From positions 62,001 through 126,000 of the forward strand of contig NZ_AUKX01000001.1 of the NCBI RefSeq assembly GCF_000424985.1: a stretch of 64,000 nt of DNA, in the 5' to 3' direction. This stretch comes from Arenibacter latericius DSM 15913 (GTDB taxonomy: Bacteria; Bacteroidota; Bacteroidia; Flavobacteriales; Flavobacteriaceae). The notes beneath the pieces are model-generated. The model searched no databases. It saw only the letters and a list, made by a program, of their open reading frames with translations, and was not told the DNA's origin. Every line of letters begins with the position of its first letter. Position 1 is the stretch's first letter. Positions 55,299 through 64,000 of this stretch are shown here, piece after piece. A program made the translations under genes and the position numbers.

Positions 55299-56252
55299 CT
55301 AAAACAGCTCTTTAGCGATGGATTTTATATTGTCCGATTTTCCCATGGAGTAGTAGTGCAGTACAGGAACTCCGGCCTCTTTTAGCTCCTTAGATTGCTG
55401 AATGGCCCATTCAATTCCCACCTGCCTAACAGCAGCGTTATTGGCACAAGCATCCACAGCATCTACTAAGTCTTGCGGCAAGTCTATTTTAAATACCTGA
55501 GGCAATATTTGCAAGTGTCGCTTTACTGCAATTGGTTTTATACCTGGAATAATAGGGACTTCAATTCCCATCTTTCTAGCTGCATCTACAAACTGAAAAA
55601 ATCGATTATTATCAAAAAACATTTGGGTCACCACATAATCGGCACCCGCATCCACTTTTTCCTTCAATCTTTTTAAGTCCGACTTTAAGGAAGGGGCCTC
55701 CATGTGTTTCTCGGGATACCCAGCCACCCCAATACAGAAATCACCACAATTTTCGCTCTCCACGGTTTCATGTAGATATTTCCCAGAATTAAGGTCTCTA
55801 ATCTGCCCAACCAGTTCGGAAGCATAACAATGGCCGCCAGGTGTAGGAGTATAATATTGCTCCCCTTTACGTGCATCGCCTCTTAGAGCCATAACATTAT
55901 GAATTCCTAAGTAGTGGCAATCCACCAGTAAATATTCAGTTTCTTCTTTGGTAAAGCCACCACATAGCACATGGGGAACCGTATCTACTCCATATTTATG
56001 CTGTAAAGAAGCACAGATCCCAACTGTACCCGGCCGCATCCGCGTTAACTTTTTATCGAATAACCCATCTTTTTTCAGATACACAATCTCCTCTCTGGAG
56101 GTAGTTACATCAATAAAAGGCGGATTAAACTCCATTAACGGATCAATGTTGTCATACAATTCCTGAATATTTCTCCCCTTAACCGGTGGGATAATCTCAA
56201 ACGAAAACAAGGTTTTACCCTTGGCCCTTTCTAAATGCTCTGTTACTTTCAT
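55299..56252 (-). CDS. metF: 5,10-methylenetetrahydrofolate reductase MetF
   Basis: MetF reduces methylene-THF to methyl-THF, the methyl donor for methionine synthase. The N-terminus MKVTEHLERAKGKTLFSFEIIPP carries the catalytic glutamate. VMALRGDARKGE, then GADYVVTQMFFDNNRFFQFVDAARKMGI and PIIPGIKPI are family motifs around the FAD site. I use ATG 56252 because it gives the usual N-terminus; ATG 56264 adds four residues. It is the last gene of the methionine cluster, separated from metH by 312 nt that may hold a structured RNA. Confidence 0.95.
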   Translation of the reverse strand: MKVTEHLERAKGKTLFSFEIIPPVKGRNIQELYDNIDPLMEFNPPFIDVTTSREEIVYLKKDGLFDKKLTRMRPGTVGICASLQHKYGVDTVPHVLCGGFTKEETEYLLVDCHYLGIHNVMALRGDARKGEQYYTPTPGGHCYASELVGQIRDLNSGKYLHETVESENCGDFCIGVAGYPEKHMEAPSLKSDLKRLKEKVDAGADYVVTQMFFDNNRFFQFVDAARKMGIEVPIIPGIKPIAVKRHLQILPQVFKIDLPQDLVDAVDACANNAAVRQVGIEWAIQQSKELKEAGVPVLHYYSMGKSDNIKSIAKELF

Positions 56253-56375
56253 GCTCTTTCCCATTGCCCTCCAAAAAAGAGGGTGTTTATTTTTATAAAT
56301 TTAATCTCTCTTAATCTCCTTTGCCCCAAAATGGATCTATTCTTATTAATTCTCACAAGCCGAATTTGGATTTGG

Positions 56376-56458
56376 GCGTTTCCCAAAAGGGACCGGGCTA
56401 TCCACTTAATTTTTTTAGGCAGAAAACCTAAAAAAGATATCGTTCCTATCCCTAACGC
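56376..56458 (-). ncRNA. Candidate structured RNA between metH and metF
   Basis: On the minus strand this stretch can form nested helices: GCGTT (56458-56454) with AACGC (56380-56376), AGGGA (56453-56449) with TCCCT (56392-56388), and an inner A/T-rich hairpin (56435-56427 with 56419-56410). Words such as GCGTTAGGGAT and GGATAGCCCGG recall an intergenic element I remember from other Flavobacteriia, possibly the Rfam Flavo-1 motif. I could not test that. It may be a small RNA or part of the metF leader. Confidence 0.4.
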
Positions 56459-56564
56459 AGTGAAAAATCATTAAATAAAATCAATAACCTATTTAAATTA
56501 TTGACCTAATTATATGTATTGAAATTCCAATATCTCCAAATCAACACCTTAACTCATTATCAAA

Positions 56565-59270
56565 TTAATCATCTGCAATATTAGGAGCCAGCCATTTACT
56601 AGCCTCTTCCACAGGGATATTTTTTCGGGCGGCAAAATCGGCCACCTGATCTTCCTTAATTTTTCCTAGTCCAAAATAACGCGCTTCTTCATTAGCAAAA
56701 TAGTATCCACTAACACTAGCTGCAGGCCACATCGCCAAACTATCTGTTAATTTCACACCTATTTTTTCCTCTACCTGCAACAGTTCCCAAATGGTTAATT
56801 TCTCCAAATGGTCTGGACAGGCAGGGTAACCAGGGGCTGGTCTAATTCCTTTGTACGATTCTTTAATTAATTCATCATTAGTTAGCCCTTCATCGGAAGC
56901 ATACCCCCAATGTACCATTCTCACTTCCCTATGTAAATATTCCGCAAAGGCTTCAGCAAACCTGTCTGCTAAGGCTTTCACCAAAATACTGTTATAATCG
57001 TCCAAATTCTCACGGTACTTATCGGCCAGCTCATCGGTACCAAATCCGGCAGTAACACAAAAACATCCTATATAATCTTCAATATCATTTTCTTTTGGCG
57101 CTATAAAATCGGCTAAAGCAATATTAGGTTTACCTACGTATTTTTTAGACTGTTGCCTAAGGGTTCTAAAAAAAGTTTTCTCGCCATTATGGGTCAATTC
57201 TATATCATCTTCATTAACCATATTAGCCGGAAACAGACCAAAAATCCCCTTAGCTTTAAAAAGCTTTTCATCCAAAATCTTATTCATCATAACCTTGGCA
57301 TCAGCAAATAGCTCCTTCGCCTGTTTCCCAACTACCTCATCCTCCAAAATATTTGGGTACCTACCATGCAACTCCCAGCTTCTAAAGAAAGGAGACCAGT
57401 CAATATAGGGCACCAAATCCCTTAGATCCATATTTTCAATAACTTGAATGCCTAAATGATTAGGCTTCACAATAGTAGTATTATCCCAATCTACTTGATA
57501 CTTGTTTGCCCTAGCAGCTTCTAATTTTATATACTCCCTACGCCTACCTCTTTTTAGGAAACTCTCCCTAAATTCAGCATAGTCCATTTTAATATCTTCC
57601 TTGTATTTGGCAGCACTATCTTTCTGCAAAAGATCTCCAACCACAGTCACCGCTCGCGAGGCATCGTTTACGTGTACCACCGCATTCTTATACTGAGGGT
57701 CTATTTTAACTGCTGTATGTGCCTTACTTGTTGTAGCCCCTCCAATTAATAAGGGAACGGTAAAGTTTTGTCGCTCCATCTCCTTGGCAAGGAATACCAT
57801 CTCATCTAAAGAAGGAGTAATAAGGCCACTTAATCCAATGATATCTACCTTCTCTTCTTTGGCTGTTGCAATTATTTTTTCTGGCGGCACCATTACTCCA
57901 AGGTCAATAATTTCATAATTATTACAAGCCAAAACAACACTTACAATATTCTTTCCTATATCGTGTACATCCCCTTTTACGGTAGCCATTAAAACTTTCC
58001 CGACAGCGGTTTCCTCTCCTTCTGGAACCGGATTTTTTAATTTCTCTTCTTCAATAAATGGCAATAAATAAGCTACCGCCTTTTTCATTACTCGGGCCGA
58101 TTTAACTACTTGAGGCAAGAACATTTTACCGCTTTGGAACAAGTCTCCAACCACGTTCATTCCTTTCATCAAATTCCCTTCAATAACTTGAATAGGTGCA
58201 GCAACGTTTAGTCTTGCTTCTTCAACGTCTTCTACAATAAATTGATCTATCCCCTTTACCAAGGCTCTGGTAATCCTATCTTGTAAAGGTTCTTCTCTCC
58301 AAGAGAGATCTATCTTATTTTCTTTGGCTTTCCCAACTACAGTTTCAGCAAAATCTAATAACCTTTCTGTGGCATCTTCCCTTCGGTTCAGCATTACATC
58401 CTCCACATGCTCTAAAAGGTCTTTAGGAATATTGTCATATATCTCCAACATACTGGGATTTACGATCCCTATATTCATACCTGCTTTTATGGCATGGTAA
58501 AGAAAAACCGAATGCATAGCCTCTCTAACTGGGTTGTTACCCCTAAAACTAAAGGATACATTACTCACCCCACCACTAACACTACAGTATGGCAAGTTTT
58601 CCTTTACCCAGGCTGTAGCCTTTATAAAGTCTAACGCATTAAGCTTATGCTCATCCATTCCTGTAGCTACTGGGAAAACGTTAAGATCAAAAATTATATC
58701 TTCAGGAGGAAAGTCAACTTTATTCACCAATATATCATAAGAACGCTTAGAAATTTCTATACGTCTCTCATAATTATCGGCCTGCCCTACTTCATCAAAA
58801 GCCATCACAATAACGGCGGCACCATAACGTCTAATTAGTTTTGCATGACGGATAAACTCTTCCTCTCCTTCTTTAAGGCTTATAGAGTTAACTACACATT
58901 TTCCCTGCACTACTTGCAGCCCAGCTTCTATAATTTCCCATTTAGAACTGTCTATCATTATGGGGACTCTAGCAATATCGGGTTCGGAAACAATAAGGTG
59001 TAAAAATTTCACCATGGCTTCCTTTCCATCAAGGAGGCCATCATCCATATTTACATCTAAAATCTGTGCTCCGTTTTCTACCTGTTCTCGAGCAATATCT
59101 AATGCTTCCTCAAACTTCTCTTCTTTAATAAGCCTGAGAAATTTTTTGGAACCAGCCACATTGGTACGCTCCCCTACATTAACAAAATTGCTGTCCGGAG
59201 TAATCACTAAAGGCTCTAACCCGGAGAGCTTTAAATATCTATCTGCATTTTTCTGCTCAGTATAGCCCAT
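56565..59270 (-). CDS. metH: Cobalamin-dependent methionine synthase, C-terminal subunit (pterin, B12 and activation domains)
   Basis: The 901-residue protein holds three of the four MetH modules. The pterin (methyl-THF) domain is near the start ([37 protein letters not shown]). The cobalamin domain follows, with its cap and the DVHDIGKNI motif near residue 455. The reactivation domain carries the SAM-binding [14 protein letters not shown] near 825. The homocysteine domain is missing here and is encoded separately at 60254-61264. Together they transfer the methyl group from methyl-THF to homocysteine. It starts at ATG 59270, 33 nt after the dehydratase gene. Confidence 0.95.
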   Translation of the reverse strand: MGYTEQKNADRYLKLSGLEPLVITPDSNFVNVGERTNVAGSKKFLRLIKEEKFEEALDIAREQVENGAQILDVNMDDGLLDGKEAMVKFLHLIVSEPDIARVPIMIDSSKWEIIEAGLQVVQGKCVVNSISLKEGEEEFIRHAKLIRRYGAAVIVMAFDEVGQADNYERRIEISKRSYDILVNKVDFPPEDIIFDLNVFPVATGMDEHKLNALDFIKATAWVKENLPYCSVSGGVSNVSFSFRGNNPVREAMHSVFLYHAIKAGMNIGIVNPSMLEIYDNIPKDLLEHVEDVMLNRREDATERLLDFAETVVGKAKENKIDLSWREEPLQDRITRALVKGIDQFIVEDVEEARLNVAAPIQVIEGNLMKGMNVVGDLFQSGKMFLPQVVKSARVMKKAVAYLLPFIEEEKLKNPVPEGEETAVGKVLMATVKGDVHDIGKNIVSVVLACNNYEIIDLGVMVPPEKIIATAKEEKVDIIGLSGLITPSLDEMVFLAKEMERQNFTVPLLIGGATTSKAHTAVKIDPQYKNAVVHVNDASRAVTVVGDLLQKDSAAKYKEDIKMDYAEFRESFLKRGRRREYIKLEAARANKYQVDWDNTTIVKPNHLGIQVIENMDLRDLVPYIDWSPFFRSWELHGRYPNILEDEVVGKQAKELFADAKVMMNKILDEKLFKAKGIFGLFPANMVNEDDIELTHNGEKTFFRTLRQQSKKYVGKPNIALADFIAPKENDIEDYIGCFCVTAGFGTDELADKYRENLDDYNSILVKALADRFAEAFAEYLHREVRMVHWGYASDEGLTNDELIKESYKGIRPAPGYPACPDHLEKLTIWELLQVEEKIGVKLTDSLAMWPAASVSGYYFANEEARYFGLGKIKEDQVADFAARKNIPVEEASKWLAPNIADD

Positions 59271-59303
59271 GTATTTTTATATAATGTGATTTTAAAATCG
59301 CAA

Positions 59304-60254
59304 CTAGCGATTCAAAAATGATATTTTTAATAAATCCACATTCCCTCCAGAGAGGATAATGCCTATATGTTTATTTTTAAATAGTTCCTTCTCTCGTAAT
59401 ACGGCGGCAAAGGGAACAGCGCTCGAGGGTTCTATTATAATTTTCATTCGTTCCCAAATCAGCCTCATAGCATCTGTAATCTCTTCCTCATCCACTCTAA
59501 TAATCTCTGATACTAAGGACTTTATAATAGGAAAATTAATATCGCCCAAATGGGTTCTTAAACCATCTGCTATGGTATTGGTGTTTGTATTATCCTCAAT
59601 CTTCCCGCTCCTTAAAGACCTGTAAGCATCATCTACTGCAAATGGCTCCCCGCCTATCACCTCACAATCTTTTCCAAAATAATGGGCTGCAAGTGCGGTA
59701 CCAGCAATAAGTCCGCCTCCACCAACAGGAGTCAATATACAATCTAAATCTGGGTAGTCTTCTAGCAACTCCAAAGCTGCGGTACCTTGACCAATAATAA
59801 CATTTAAGTCATTAGAGGGATGTATAAATACAGCTCCCGTTTCCTTTACAATCTTGTTTGCTTCCCGTTCCCTAGCTTCTAAAGTAGGTTCAGAAATTAC
59901 TATCCTTGCTCCATAGGCCTTAACGGCTTCTATTTTCACTGCCGGTGCACTGCTTGGCATAACAACATAGGCGGTAACCCCTAAATTATTTGCTGCCAAT
60001 GCTAGAGCCTGACCGAAATTCCCTGAAGAATGGGTAACCACTCCTGCTTTTCTTTCTTCCTCTGTTAATTGCTGAATAGCATTAATGGCACCCCTCATTT
60101 TAAAGGCTCCCATTTTCTGAAGATTCTCACATTTGAAATATAGTTTTGCTCCAGCAATATCATCCAATAATCGGGACGTTAGCACCGGAGTTCTATGAAC
60201 ATACGGAGCCACGCGATTACCGGCCTCTAAAACCAATTCCTTAGTGGGTATCAT
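59304..60254 (-). CDS. Threonine/serine dehydratase (PLP), between the metH halves
   Basis: The 316-residue fold-type II PLP enzyme has KCENLQKMGAFKMRGAINAI with the PLP lysine near residue 53. HSSGNFGQALALAA and the phosphate-binding loop TPVGGGGLIAG near 177 follow, with IILSGGNVDLL at the end. There is no C-terminal ACT regulatory domain, so it is the catabolic or serine racemase-like type. Products would be ammonia and 2-oxobutanoate or pyruvate. Its ATG 60254 shares a base with the stop of the metH N-terminal gene, so it is translated with the methionine genes. Confidence 0.92.
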   Translation of the reverse strand: MIPTKELVLEAGNRVAPYVHRTPVLTSRLLDDIAGAKLYFKCENLQKMGAFKMRGAINAIQQLTEEERKAGVVTHSSGNFGQALALAANNLGVTAYVVMPSSAPAVKIEAVKAYGARIVISEPTLEAREREANKIVKETGAVFIHPSNDLNVIIGQGTAALELLEDYPDLDCILTPVGGGGLIAGTALAAHYFGKDCEVIGGEPFAVDDAYRSLRSGKIEDNTNTNTIADGLRTHLGDINFPIIKSLVSEIIRVDEEEITDAMRLIWERMKIIIEPSSAVPFAAVLREKELFKNKHIGIILSGGNVDLLKISFLNR

Positions 60255-61264
60255 TAGTTTAACGCTATCAAAGAGTTTAATGTTCTAGGACTATAATCCT
60301 TTACTATATCTGCCATTGCTGTAATGTGCTCTGGAGTAGTTCCACAACATCCCCCAACAATATTCACCAATTTCTTTTCTGCATATTCCTTAATCTGAGC
60401 GGCCATTTGCTCTGGAGTTTCATCGTATTCTCCAAATGCATTAGGCAACCCCGCGTTAGGGTGTGCCGATACAGCATGTTCTGTTTTAGTAGACAAAACT
60501 TCTAAATGAGGAACTAGCTGACTTGCTCCCAAGGCACAATTGAATCCTACTGATAAAATAGGAATGTGACTAATGGAGATTAAAAATGCTTCTGCAGTTT
60601 GCCCAGATAAAGTACGTCCAGAAGCATCGGTAATAGTTCCACTAACCATGATTGGAATAGTTATATTTCGTTCTTCCTTAACTTCTTCAATAGCAAATAA
60701 TGCTGCCTTAGCATTTAGAGTATCAAATATCGTTTCCACCAGTAGTATATCACAACCACCGTCTATCAATGCTTCTACCTGCTGTTTGTACGCCACTCGT
60801 AGTGCATCAAAAGTTATTGCTCTATACCCAGGGTCATTTACATCTGGAGACATACTAGCAGTTTTGGTTGTAGGTCCTATACTGCCCGCAACAAATCGTG
60901 GCTTATGAGGTTCTTTTGCTGTAAATTCTTCGGCTACCTCTTTAGCTAATTTGGCCGACTCGTAATTTAGGTCATACACTAGCTCTTGCATTCCATAATC
61001 TGCCATACCTATTGTAGTACTACTAAACGTATTTGTTTCCACAATATCGGCTCCAGCCGCAAAATATTGACGGTGTATATCGGCAATAGTATCTGGCTGG
61101 GTAAGAGACAAAAGATCATTATTCCCTTGCACTGGACTTGGCCAATCCTTAAATCGGTCTCCTCTAAAGTCCTCCTCGGTAAACTTATGGCGCTGAATCA
61201 TAGTACCCATAGCCCCATCCAAAATCAAAATCCGTTCTTTTAATACTTCCTGAATATTCTTCAT
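60254..61264 (-). CDS. metH: Methionine synthase homocysteine-binding subunit (MetH N-terminal domain)
   Basis: The 336-residue protein is the stand-alone homocysteine S-methyltransferase barrel of MetH. It opens with [24 protein letters not shown] and has [15 protein letters not shown]. The zinc-binding cysteines are in VGFNCALGA and in [12 protein letters not shown] near the end. It ends where the first module of one-piece MetH ends, so this is a true split, not a truncation. It is the first gene after a SAM-I riboswitch. It starts at ATG 61264. Confidence 0.95.
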   Translation of the reverse strand: MKNIQEVLKERILILDGAMGTMIQRHKFTEEDFRGDRFKDWPSPVQGNNDLLSLTQPDTIADIHRQYFAAGADIVETNTFSSTTIGMADYGMQELVYDLNYESAKLAKEVAEEFTAKEPHKPRFVAGSIGPTTKTASMSPDVNDPGYRAITFDALRVAYKQQVEALIDGGCDILLVETIFDTLNAKAALFAIEEVKEERNITIPIMVSGTITDASGRTLSGQTAEAFLISISHIPILSVGFNCALGASQLVPHLEVLSTKTEHAVSAHPNAGLPNAFGEYDETPEQMAAQIKEYAEKKLVNIVGGCCGTTPEHITAMADIVKDYSPRTLNSLIALN

Positions 61265-61447
61265 CTACTTTATAAATATAATCGGCCCAAATGGCATCTA
61301 ACTTAAAAATGAAATTCCCCCTATATTTCCTAAGAACTATAGAGAATATCCCACCATCTATTAATCATGGCATACACCATGTTAAAAATTGTATTGGAAT
61401 AGTACGTAATCAAGTAAGGAAGAGTTTAGGGCAAAGGCCTTTCTTTC
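61265..61447. other. Leader between the SAM riboswitch and metH
   Basis: These 183 bases must act as the expression platform. A CATGG-TGTATG-CCATG hairpin is seen on the minus strand near 61366-61382, but no hairpin with a T-run. Control at translation or an uncommon platform is possible. Confidence 0.4.
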
Positions 61448-61596
61448 CGTTATCTATTCCGAATTTAAAACGGATACCATCGTCTTTCGTACGGATTAGA
61501 ACGTAGCACCTTCTTTATACTTCCTAAAAGCTTGGGAAAAAACAAAGGGTTGCTAAGGCTTCATTGGGTCTAGTCCCTCCGCCTTTCTTGATAACG
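61448..61596 (-). promoter_or_regulatory. SAM-I (S-box) riboswitch upstream of the methionine genes
   Basis: On the minus strand P1 is CGTTATC/GATAACG (61596-61590 with 61454-61448). The conserved core follows: ATCAAGAAAGGCGGAGGGAC, ACCCAATGAAGCC, TTAGCAACC, then GGTGCTACGTTCTAATCC. These match the SAM-I consensus in order and spacing. Binding of S-adenosylmethionine should turn down the downstream metH genes. Confidence 0.94.
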
Positions 61597-61702
61597 TTTT
61601 CAATTTGATAATGAACAAAGTACAAAGTAACGCAACAGTATCTGCAAAAACAAGCAAAGCCCTACTTTTTTTGACCCAGAGGGCTGTCAACTGAATCATA
61701 AA

Positions 61703-61735
61703 AATCCCGTTGAATTCTAAACATCCAACGGGATT
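61703..61735 (-). terminator. Terminator after the FNR-like gene
   Basis: AATCCCGTTG (61703-61712) and CAACGGGATT (61726-61735) form a perfect 10-bp stem. TTTTATG follows on the minus strand. It lies 53 nt past the stop at 61789 and separates this operon from the riboswitch transcript. Confidence 0.82.
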
Positions 61736-61788
61736 AATTATATCTCTTAAAAGGATTTGTTACCTATTAAGTACAGGACCTAATTTGC

Positions 61789-62853
61789 TTAAGCAGTGAT
61801 ACTTTGGACGACTTCTTTTTTAGCCTCCTTTTTACTACCGTCAAATCCTTCTACTCCGCCAACGGTAGTATATTTCATAACATAACGTTTCCCTGGATTT
61901 ATTTTTTGGTAGGCACTTTGGCACATAACTGCCGCCTCATGAAATCCAGAAAGAATTAATTTTAGTTTCCCAGGGTACGTATTCACATCACCTATGGCAT
62001 ACACACCGGCGATATTAGTCTGATAATCATAAGCATTGTTTACTTTAATAGCGTTCTTTTCTATCTCTAAGCCCCAATTCCCTATAGGCCCAAGTTTAGG
62101 TGACAACCCAAATAATGGAATAAAGTAATCTGTTTCCACATAAGATTCCCCTTTTCCTTCATCGTTGTGTTTTACCACCACAGCTTCTAGATTATCATCT
62201 CCATATAAACGAACCACCTCTGCCTGGGTAAATAATTTAATTTTCCCCAACTTGGCTAATTCAGAGGCTTTTTCAACCGAATCTAAAGCACCCCTAAATT
62301 CATTTCTTCTATGCACCAATGAAACTTCAGAAGCTACATCTGCCAAGAAGATAGCCCAATCTAATGCAGAATCCCCACCCCCAGAGATCACCACCTTTTT
62401 GTTGCGATAAACTTCAGGGTCTTTTATCATATAGACTACTCCTTTGTCTTCAAAATCAGCTAAATTAGAAATTAGGGGTTTCCTTGGCTCAAATGACCCC
62501 AATCCCCCGGCAATAACTACCACCGGAGCATGGTGTTTAGTTCCTTTATTGGTAGTAACTATAAAACTTCCGTCATCTAATTTCTCTAAAGTTTCTGCCC
62601 GCTCTGCAAGAGTAAATCCCGGCTCAAAAGGCTCAATCTGCTGCATTAAGTTCTCTACCAAATCTCCTGCTAATATCTCGGGAAATGCAGGGATATCATA
62701 TATAGGTTTTTTAGGATAAATTTCTGCACATTGCCCTCCAGGTTGCGGTAGTGCATCTATAATATGTGTACGTAACTTTAACAATCCCGCTTCAAAAACG
62801 GTAAATAATCCTGTTGGCCCTGCTCCTATTATTAGAATATCTGTCTCTATCAT
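61789..62853 (-). CDS. Ferredoxin--NADP(+) reductase, thioredoxin reductase-like type
   Basis: The 354-residue flavoprotein has the FAD loop DILIIGAGPTGLFTVFEAG at the start and the NADPH loop VVISGGGDSALDWAIFLA near residue 157. The FAD-closing motif is GVYAIGDVNTYPGKLKLILSGFHEAAVM near 288. The CxxC pair of true thioredoxin reductases is missing, which points to the YumC/FNR branch. Its place after cobA and the HEPN gene suggests that it passes electrons from NADPH to ferredoxin for sulfite reduction. It starts at ATG 62853, 20 nt after cobA. Confidence 0.92.
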   Translation of the reverse strand: MIETDILIIGAGPTGLFTVFEAGLLKLRTHIIDALPQPGGQCAEIYPKKPIYDIPAFPEILAGDLVENLMQQIEPFEPGFTLAERAETLEKLDDGSFIVTTNKGTKHHAPVVVIAGGLGSFEPRKPLISNLADFEDKGVVYMIKDPEVYRNKKVVISGGGDSALDWAIFLADVASEVSLVHRRNEFRGALDSVEKASELAKLGKIKLFTQAEVVRLYGDDNLEAVVVKHNDEGKGESYVETDYFIPLFGLSPKLGPIGNWGLEIEKNAIKVNNAYDYQTNIAGVYAIGDVNTYPGKLKLILSGFHEAAVMCQSAYQKINPGKRYVMKYTTVGGVEGFDGSKKEAKKEVVQSITA

Positions 62854-62873
62854 TTTGCTATAATTAACTCTTG

Positions 62874-63725
62874 TTATATAAAAACCTTTTCGTGAACTAA
62901 ATTCTTTTGATGTTGTGATCTACTTATTATATGCTCTGCATGTTCCATTACTATAGATCGATGTCTTACTACTTCCCCAATAATTATGATTGCCGGATTG
63001 CTTAATTCCTTTTTGGCCCCTACCTCTTGGATGGTGTCAATAGTCCCAATCCCTACCTTTTCGTTTTTACAAGTTCCGCTTTGTATTATAGCAATTGGAA
63101 GCTTGCATTTCCTCTCTCGTCTAAACAACGCTACTATCTCCGGAAGTTTACTCATCCCCATCAAAATTACTACCGTAGCACTAGACTTTGCCGCCAATGC
63201 CACATCAGTAGACAACTTATGATCTTTTGTCGTCCCAGTGATTACCCAAAAACTTTCGGAAGCCCCTCGCTTAGTAACAGGTATATTTTGCAAAGCCGGT
63301 ACAGCCGTAGAGGAGGATATTCCTGGAACCATAGCTACTTCTAAACCATTGTTAGCAGCATATTCCATTTCTTCGGCTCCTCTTCCAAAAACAAAGGGAT
63401 CACCACCTTTTAACCTCACCACATGTCCATGCGTTAGAGCCCTACTCACAATAAGTTCATTAATTTGATCTTGCTGATAGGCATAACACCCCTTCCTTTT
63501 CCCCACAAAAATATGCTCGGCATTAGGGGCGTATTCTAACAATGAGGTGTCTACTAGAGCATCATATAGAACAACATTAGCTGCCTTTAAAGCGTTTATT
63601 GCTTTTATTGTTATGAGTTCTACATCACCTGGACCAGCACCTACTACCGTTAATTTTGCAATACCTGTGGCACTTTCAACAGGCAAGGTGTTTGCACCTG
63701 CTATTCTTTCTATTTTACTTATCAT
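62874..63725 (-). CDS. cobA: Uroporphyrinogen-III C-methyltransferase (siroheme pathway)
   Basis: The enzyme uses two SAM to methylate uroporphyrinogen III to precorrin-2, the precursor of siroheme. Motifs are LTVVGAGPGDVELITIKA near residue 25, RLKGGDPFVFGRGAEE near 104, VPGISSSTAVPAL and ITGTTKDHK, and IIIIGEVVRHRS at the end. The fused oxidase/ferrochelatase domain of CysG is absent. Siroheme is the cofactor of sulfite reductase, which fits the gene upstream. It starts at ATG 63725, 4 nt after the HEPN gene. Confidence 0.94.
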   Translation of the reverse strand: MISKIERIAGANTLPVESATGIAKLTVVGAGPGDVELITIKAINALKAANVVLYDALVDTSLLEYAPNAEHIFVGKRKGCYAYQQDQINELIVSRALTHGHVVRLKGGDPFVFGRGAEEMEYAANNGLEVAMVPGISSSTAVPALQNIPVTKRGASESFWVITGTTKDHKLSTDVALAAKSSATVVILMGMSKLPEIVALFRRERKCKLPIAIIQSGTCKNEKVGIGTIDTIQEVGAKKELSNPAIIIIGEVVRHRSIVMEHAEHIISRSQHQKNLVHEKVFI

Positions 63726-63729
63726 AGTC

Positions 63730-64000
63730 TTAGGCTGTTGTTAGTTCCAATTGTCTATACGCTTCCACTCCATTTAAAAAAGCTTCAGCATCTTTTAAGT
63801 ACGATTTCGCAAATGCTTCTGTAGGGGCATTTTCTTTTAGCTGAAGTACAGTTTTCTCAAATCCTTCCTCTAGCTTAAATTTCCCTGTGGCTACAAACAA
63901 CCTATCAAAATCCTTGATAATACTGATATGTGTATTCACCTTGGTTTTTTCTGAGGTTAAAAGTGCTTTTGCCGTGTTTACCATAGAAGAATAAGAATGG
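63730..64000 (-). CDS. HEPN-domain C-terminus, probably of a sulfite/nitrite reductase (partial at right edge)
   Basis: The frame is open to the window edge. It reads HSYSSMVNTAKALLTSEK at its visible start and ends with FAKSYLKDAEAFLNGVEAYRQL. This helical pattern fits a HEPN domain. In other Flavobacteriia I recall such a HEPN tail fused to the ferredoxin/siroheme nitrite-sulfite reductase, encoded just before cobA. The ATG at 63984 is internal, not the start. The enzyme part lies beyond the window, so the reductase identity is inferred from context. Confidence 0.65.
   Translation of the reverse strand, partial: HSYSSMVNTAKALLTSEKTKVNTHISIIKDFDRLFVATGKFKLEEGFEKTVLQLKENAPTEAFAKSYLKDAEAFLNGVEAYRQLELTTA

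Noticed and set aside
56565-61264. Split metH considered as a disrupted pseudogene
   Set aside because: The break falls exactly at a domain boundary, and both parts have their own starts and complete motifs.
61291-61506. 71-codon plus-strand frame upstream of metH
   Set aside because: It overlaps the SAM riboswitch and leader on the opposite strand and has no motif.

Overview
The window looks like chromosomal DNA of a gliding member of the Flavobacteriaceae (Bacteroidota). The evidence is a SusC/SusD pair, the gliding genes gldA, gldB and gldC, Bacteroidota-type promoters (TAnnTTTG at -7) in front of many genes, AT-rich non-coding DNA, and a dcw (division and cell wall) cluster in the order usual for this phylum. 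No phage, insertion sequence, CRISPR array or rRNA was seen.

Layout. Positions 1-4430 hold the end of an iron-transport binding lipoprotein, an EamA permease, a non-canonical pyruvate kinase with an extra N-terminal domain, and a hexapeptide acetyltransferase. Positions 4912-9534 are an isolated susC-susD pair. Positions 9535-10790 are mostly non-coding: a terminator, a one-helix small protein, a 127/128-bp tandem repeat and tRNA-Arg(TCG). Positions 10821-27119 (minus strand) are the mra/dcw cluster mraZ-rsmH-ftsL-ftsI-murE-mraY-murD-ftsW-murG-murC-ftsQ-ftsA-ftsZ followed by yqeY. In front of mraZ lie three GTGGTA boxes at exact 10-bp spacing. Positions 27382-41480 are housekeeping genes: hydrolase, engB, gldC, gldB, nadE, an orphan response regulator, dnaG, ispB, rlmN, queA, aroA, mazG-like, dtd, rsgA. 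Positions 42792-46798 are a phenylalanine/tyrosine operon (pheA, aminotransferase, tyrA, DAHP synthase/chorismate mutase). Positions 47235-55085 hold gldA, a BLUF photoreceptor, a sugar oxidoreductase/DUF1080 pair, a broken serine hydrolase, a GIN-domain lipoprotein and a PagL-like lipid A deacylase. Positions 55299-64000 are methionine and sulfur metabolism: metF, a split metH with a threonine dehydratase gene between its halves, a SAM-I riboswitch, a ferredoxin-NADP reductase-like flavoprotein, cobA, and the end of a HEPN-domain gene that I infer belongs to sulfite reductase.

The most interesting signal is the leader of the aromatic operon (46839-46966). A 23-codon peptide, 11 of whose residues are Phe, Tyr or Trp, is followed by mutually exclusive antiterminator and terminator stems and a nine-U tract just before pheA. 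That is a textbook ribosome-mediated attenuator. Other points of note are an FtsZ linker made of five 17-residue repeats, a DnaG whose zinc ligands are all replaced, a response regulator with Glu at the phosphoacceptor position, two probable leaderless transcripts (rlmN and pagL-like), and a structured intergenic RNA candidate between metF and metH.

All calls come from reading the sequence. No database search or folding program was run. Family assignments rest on recognised motifs and remembered family patterns.
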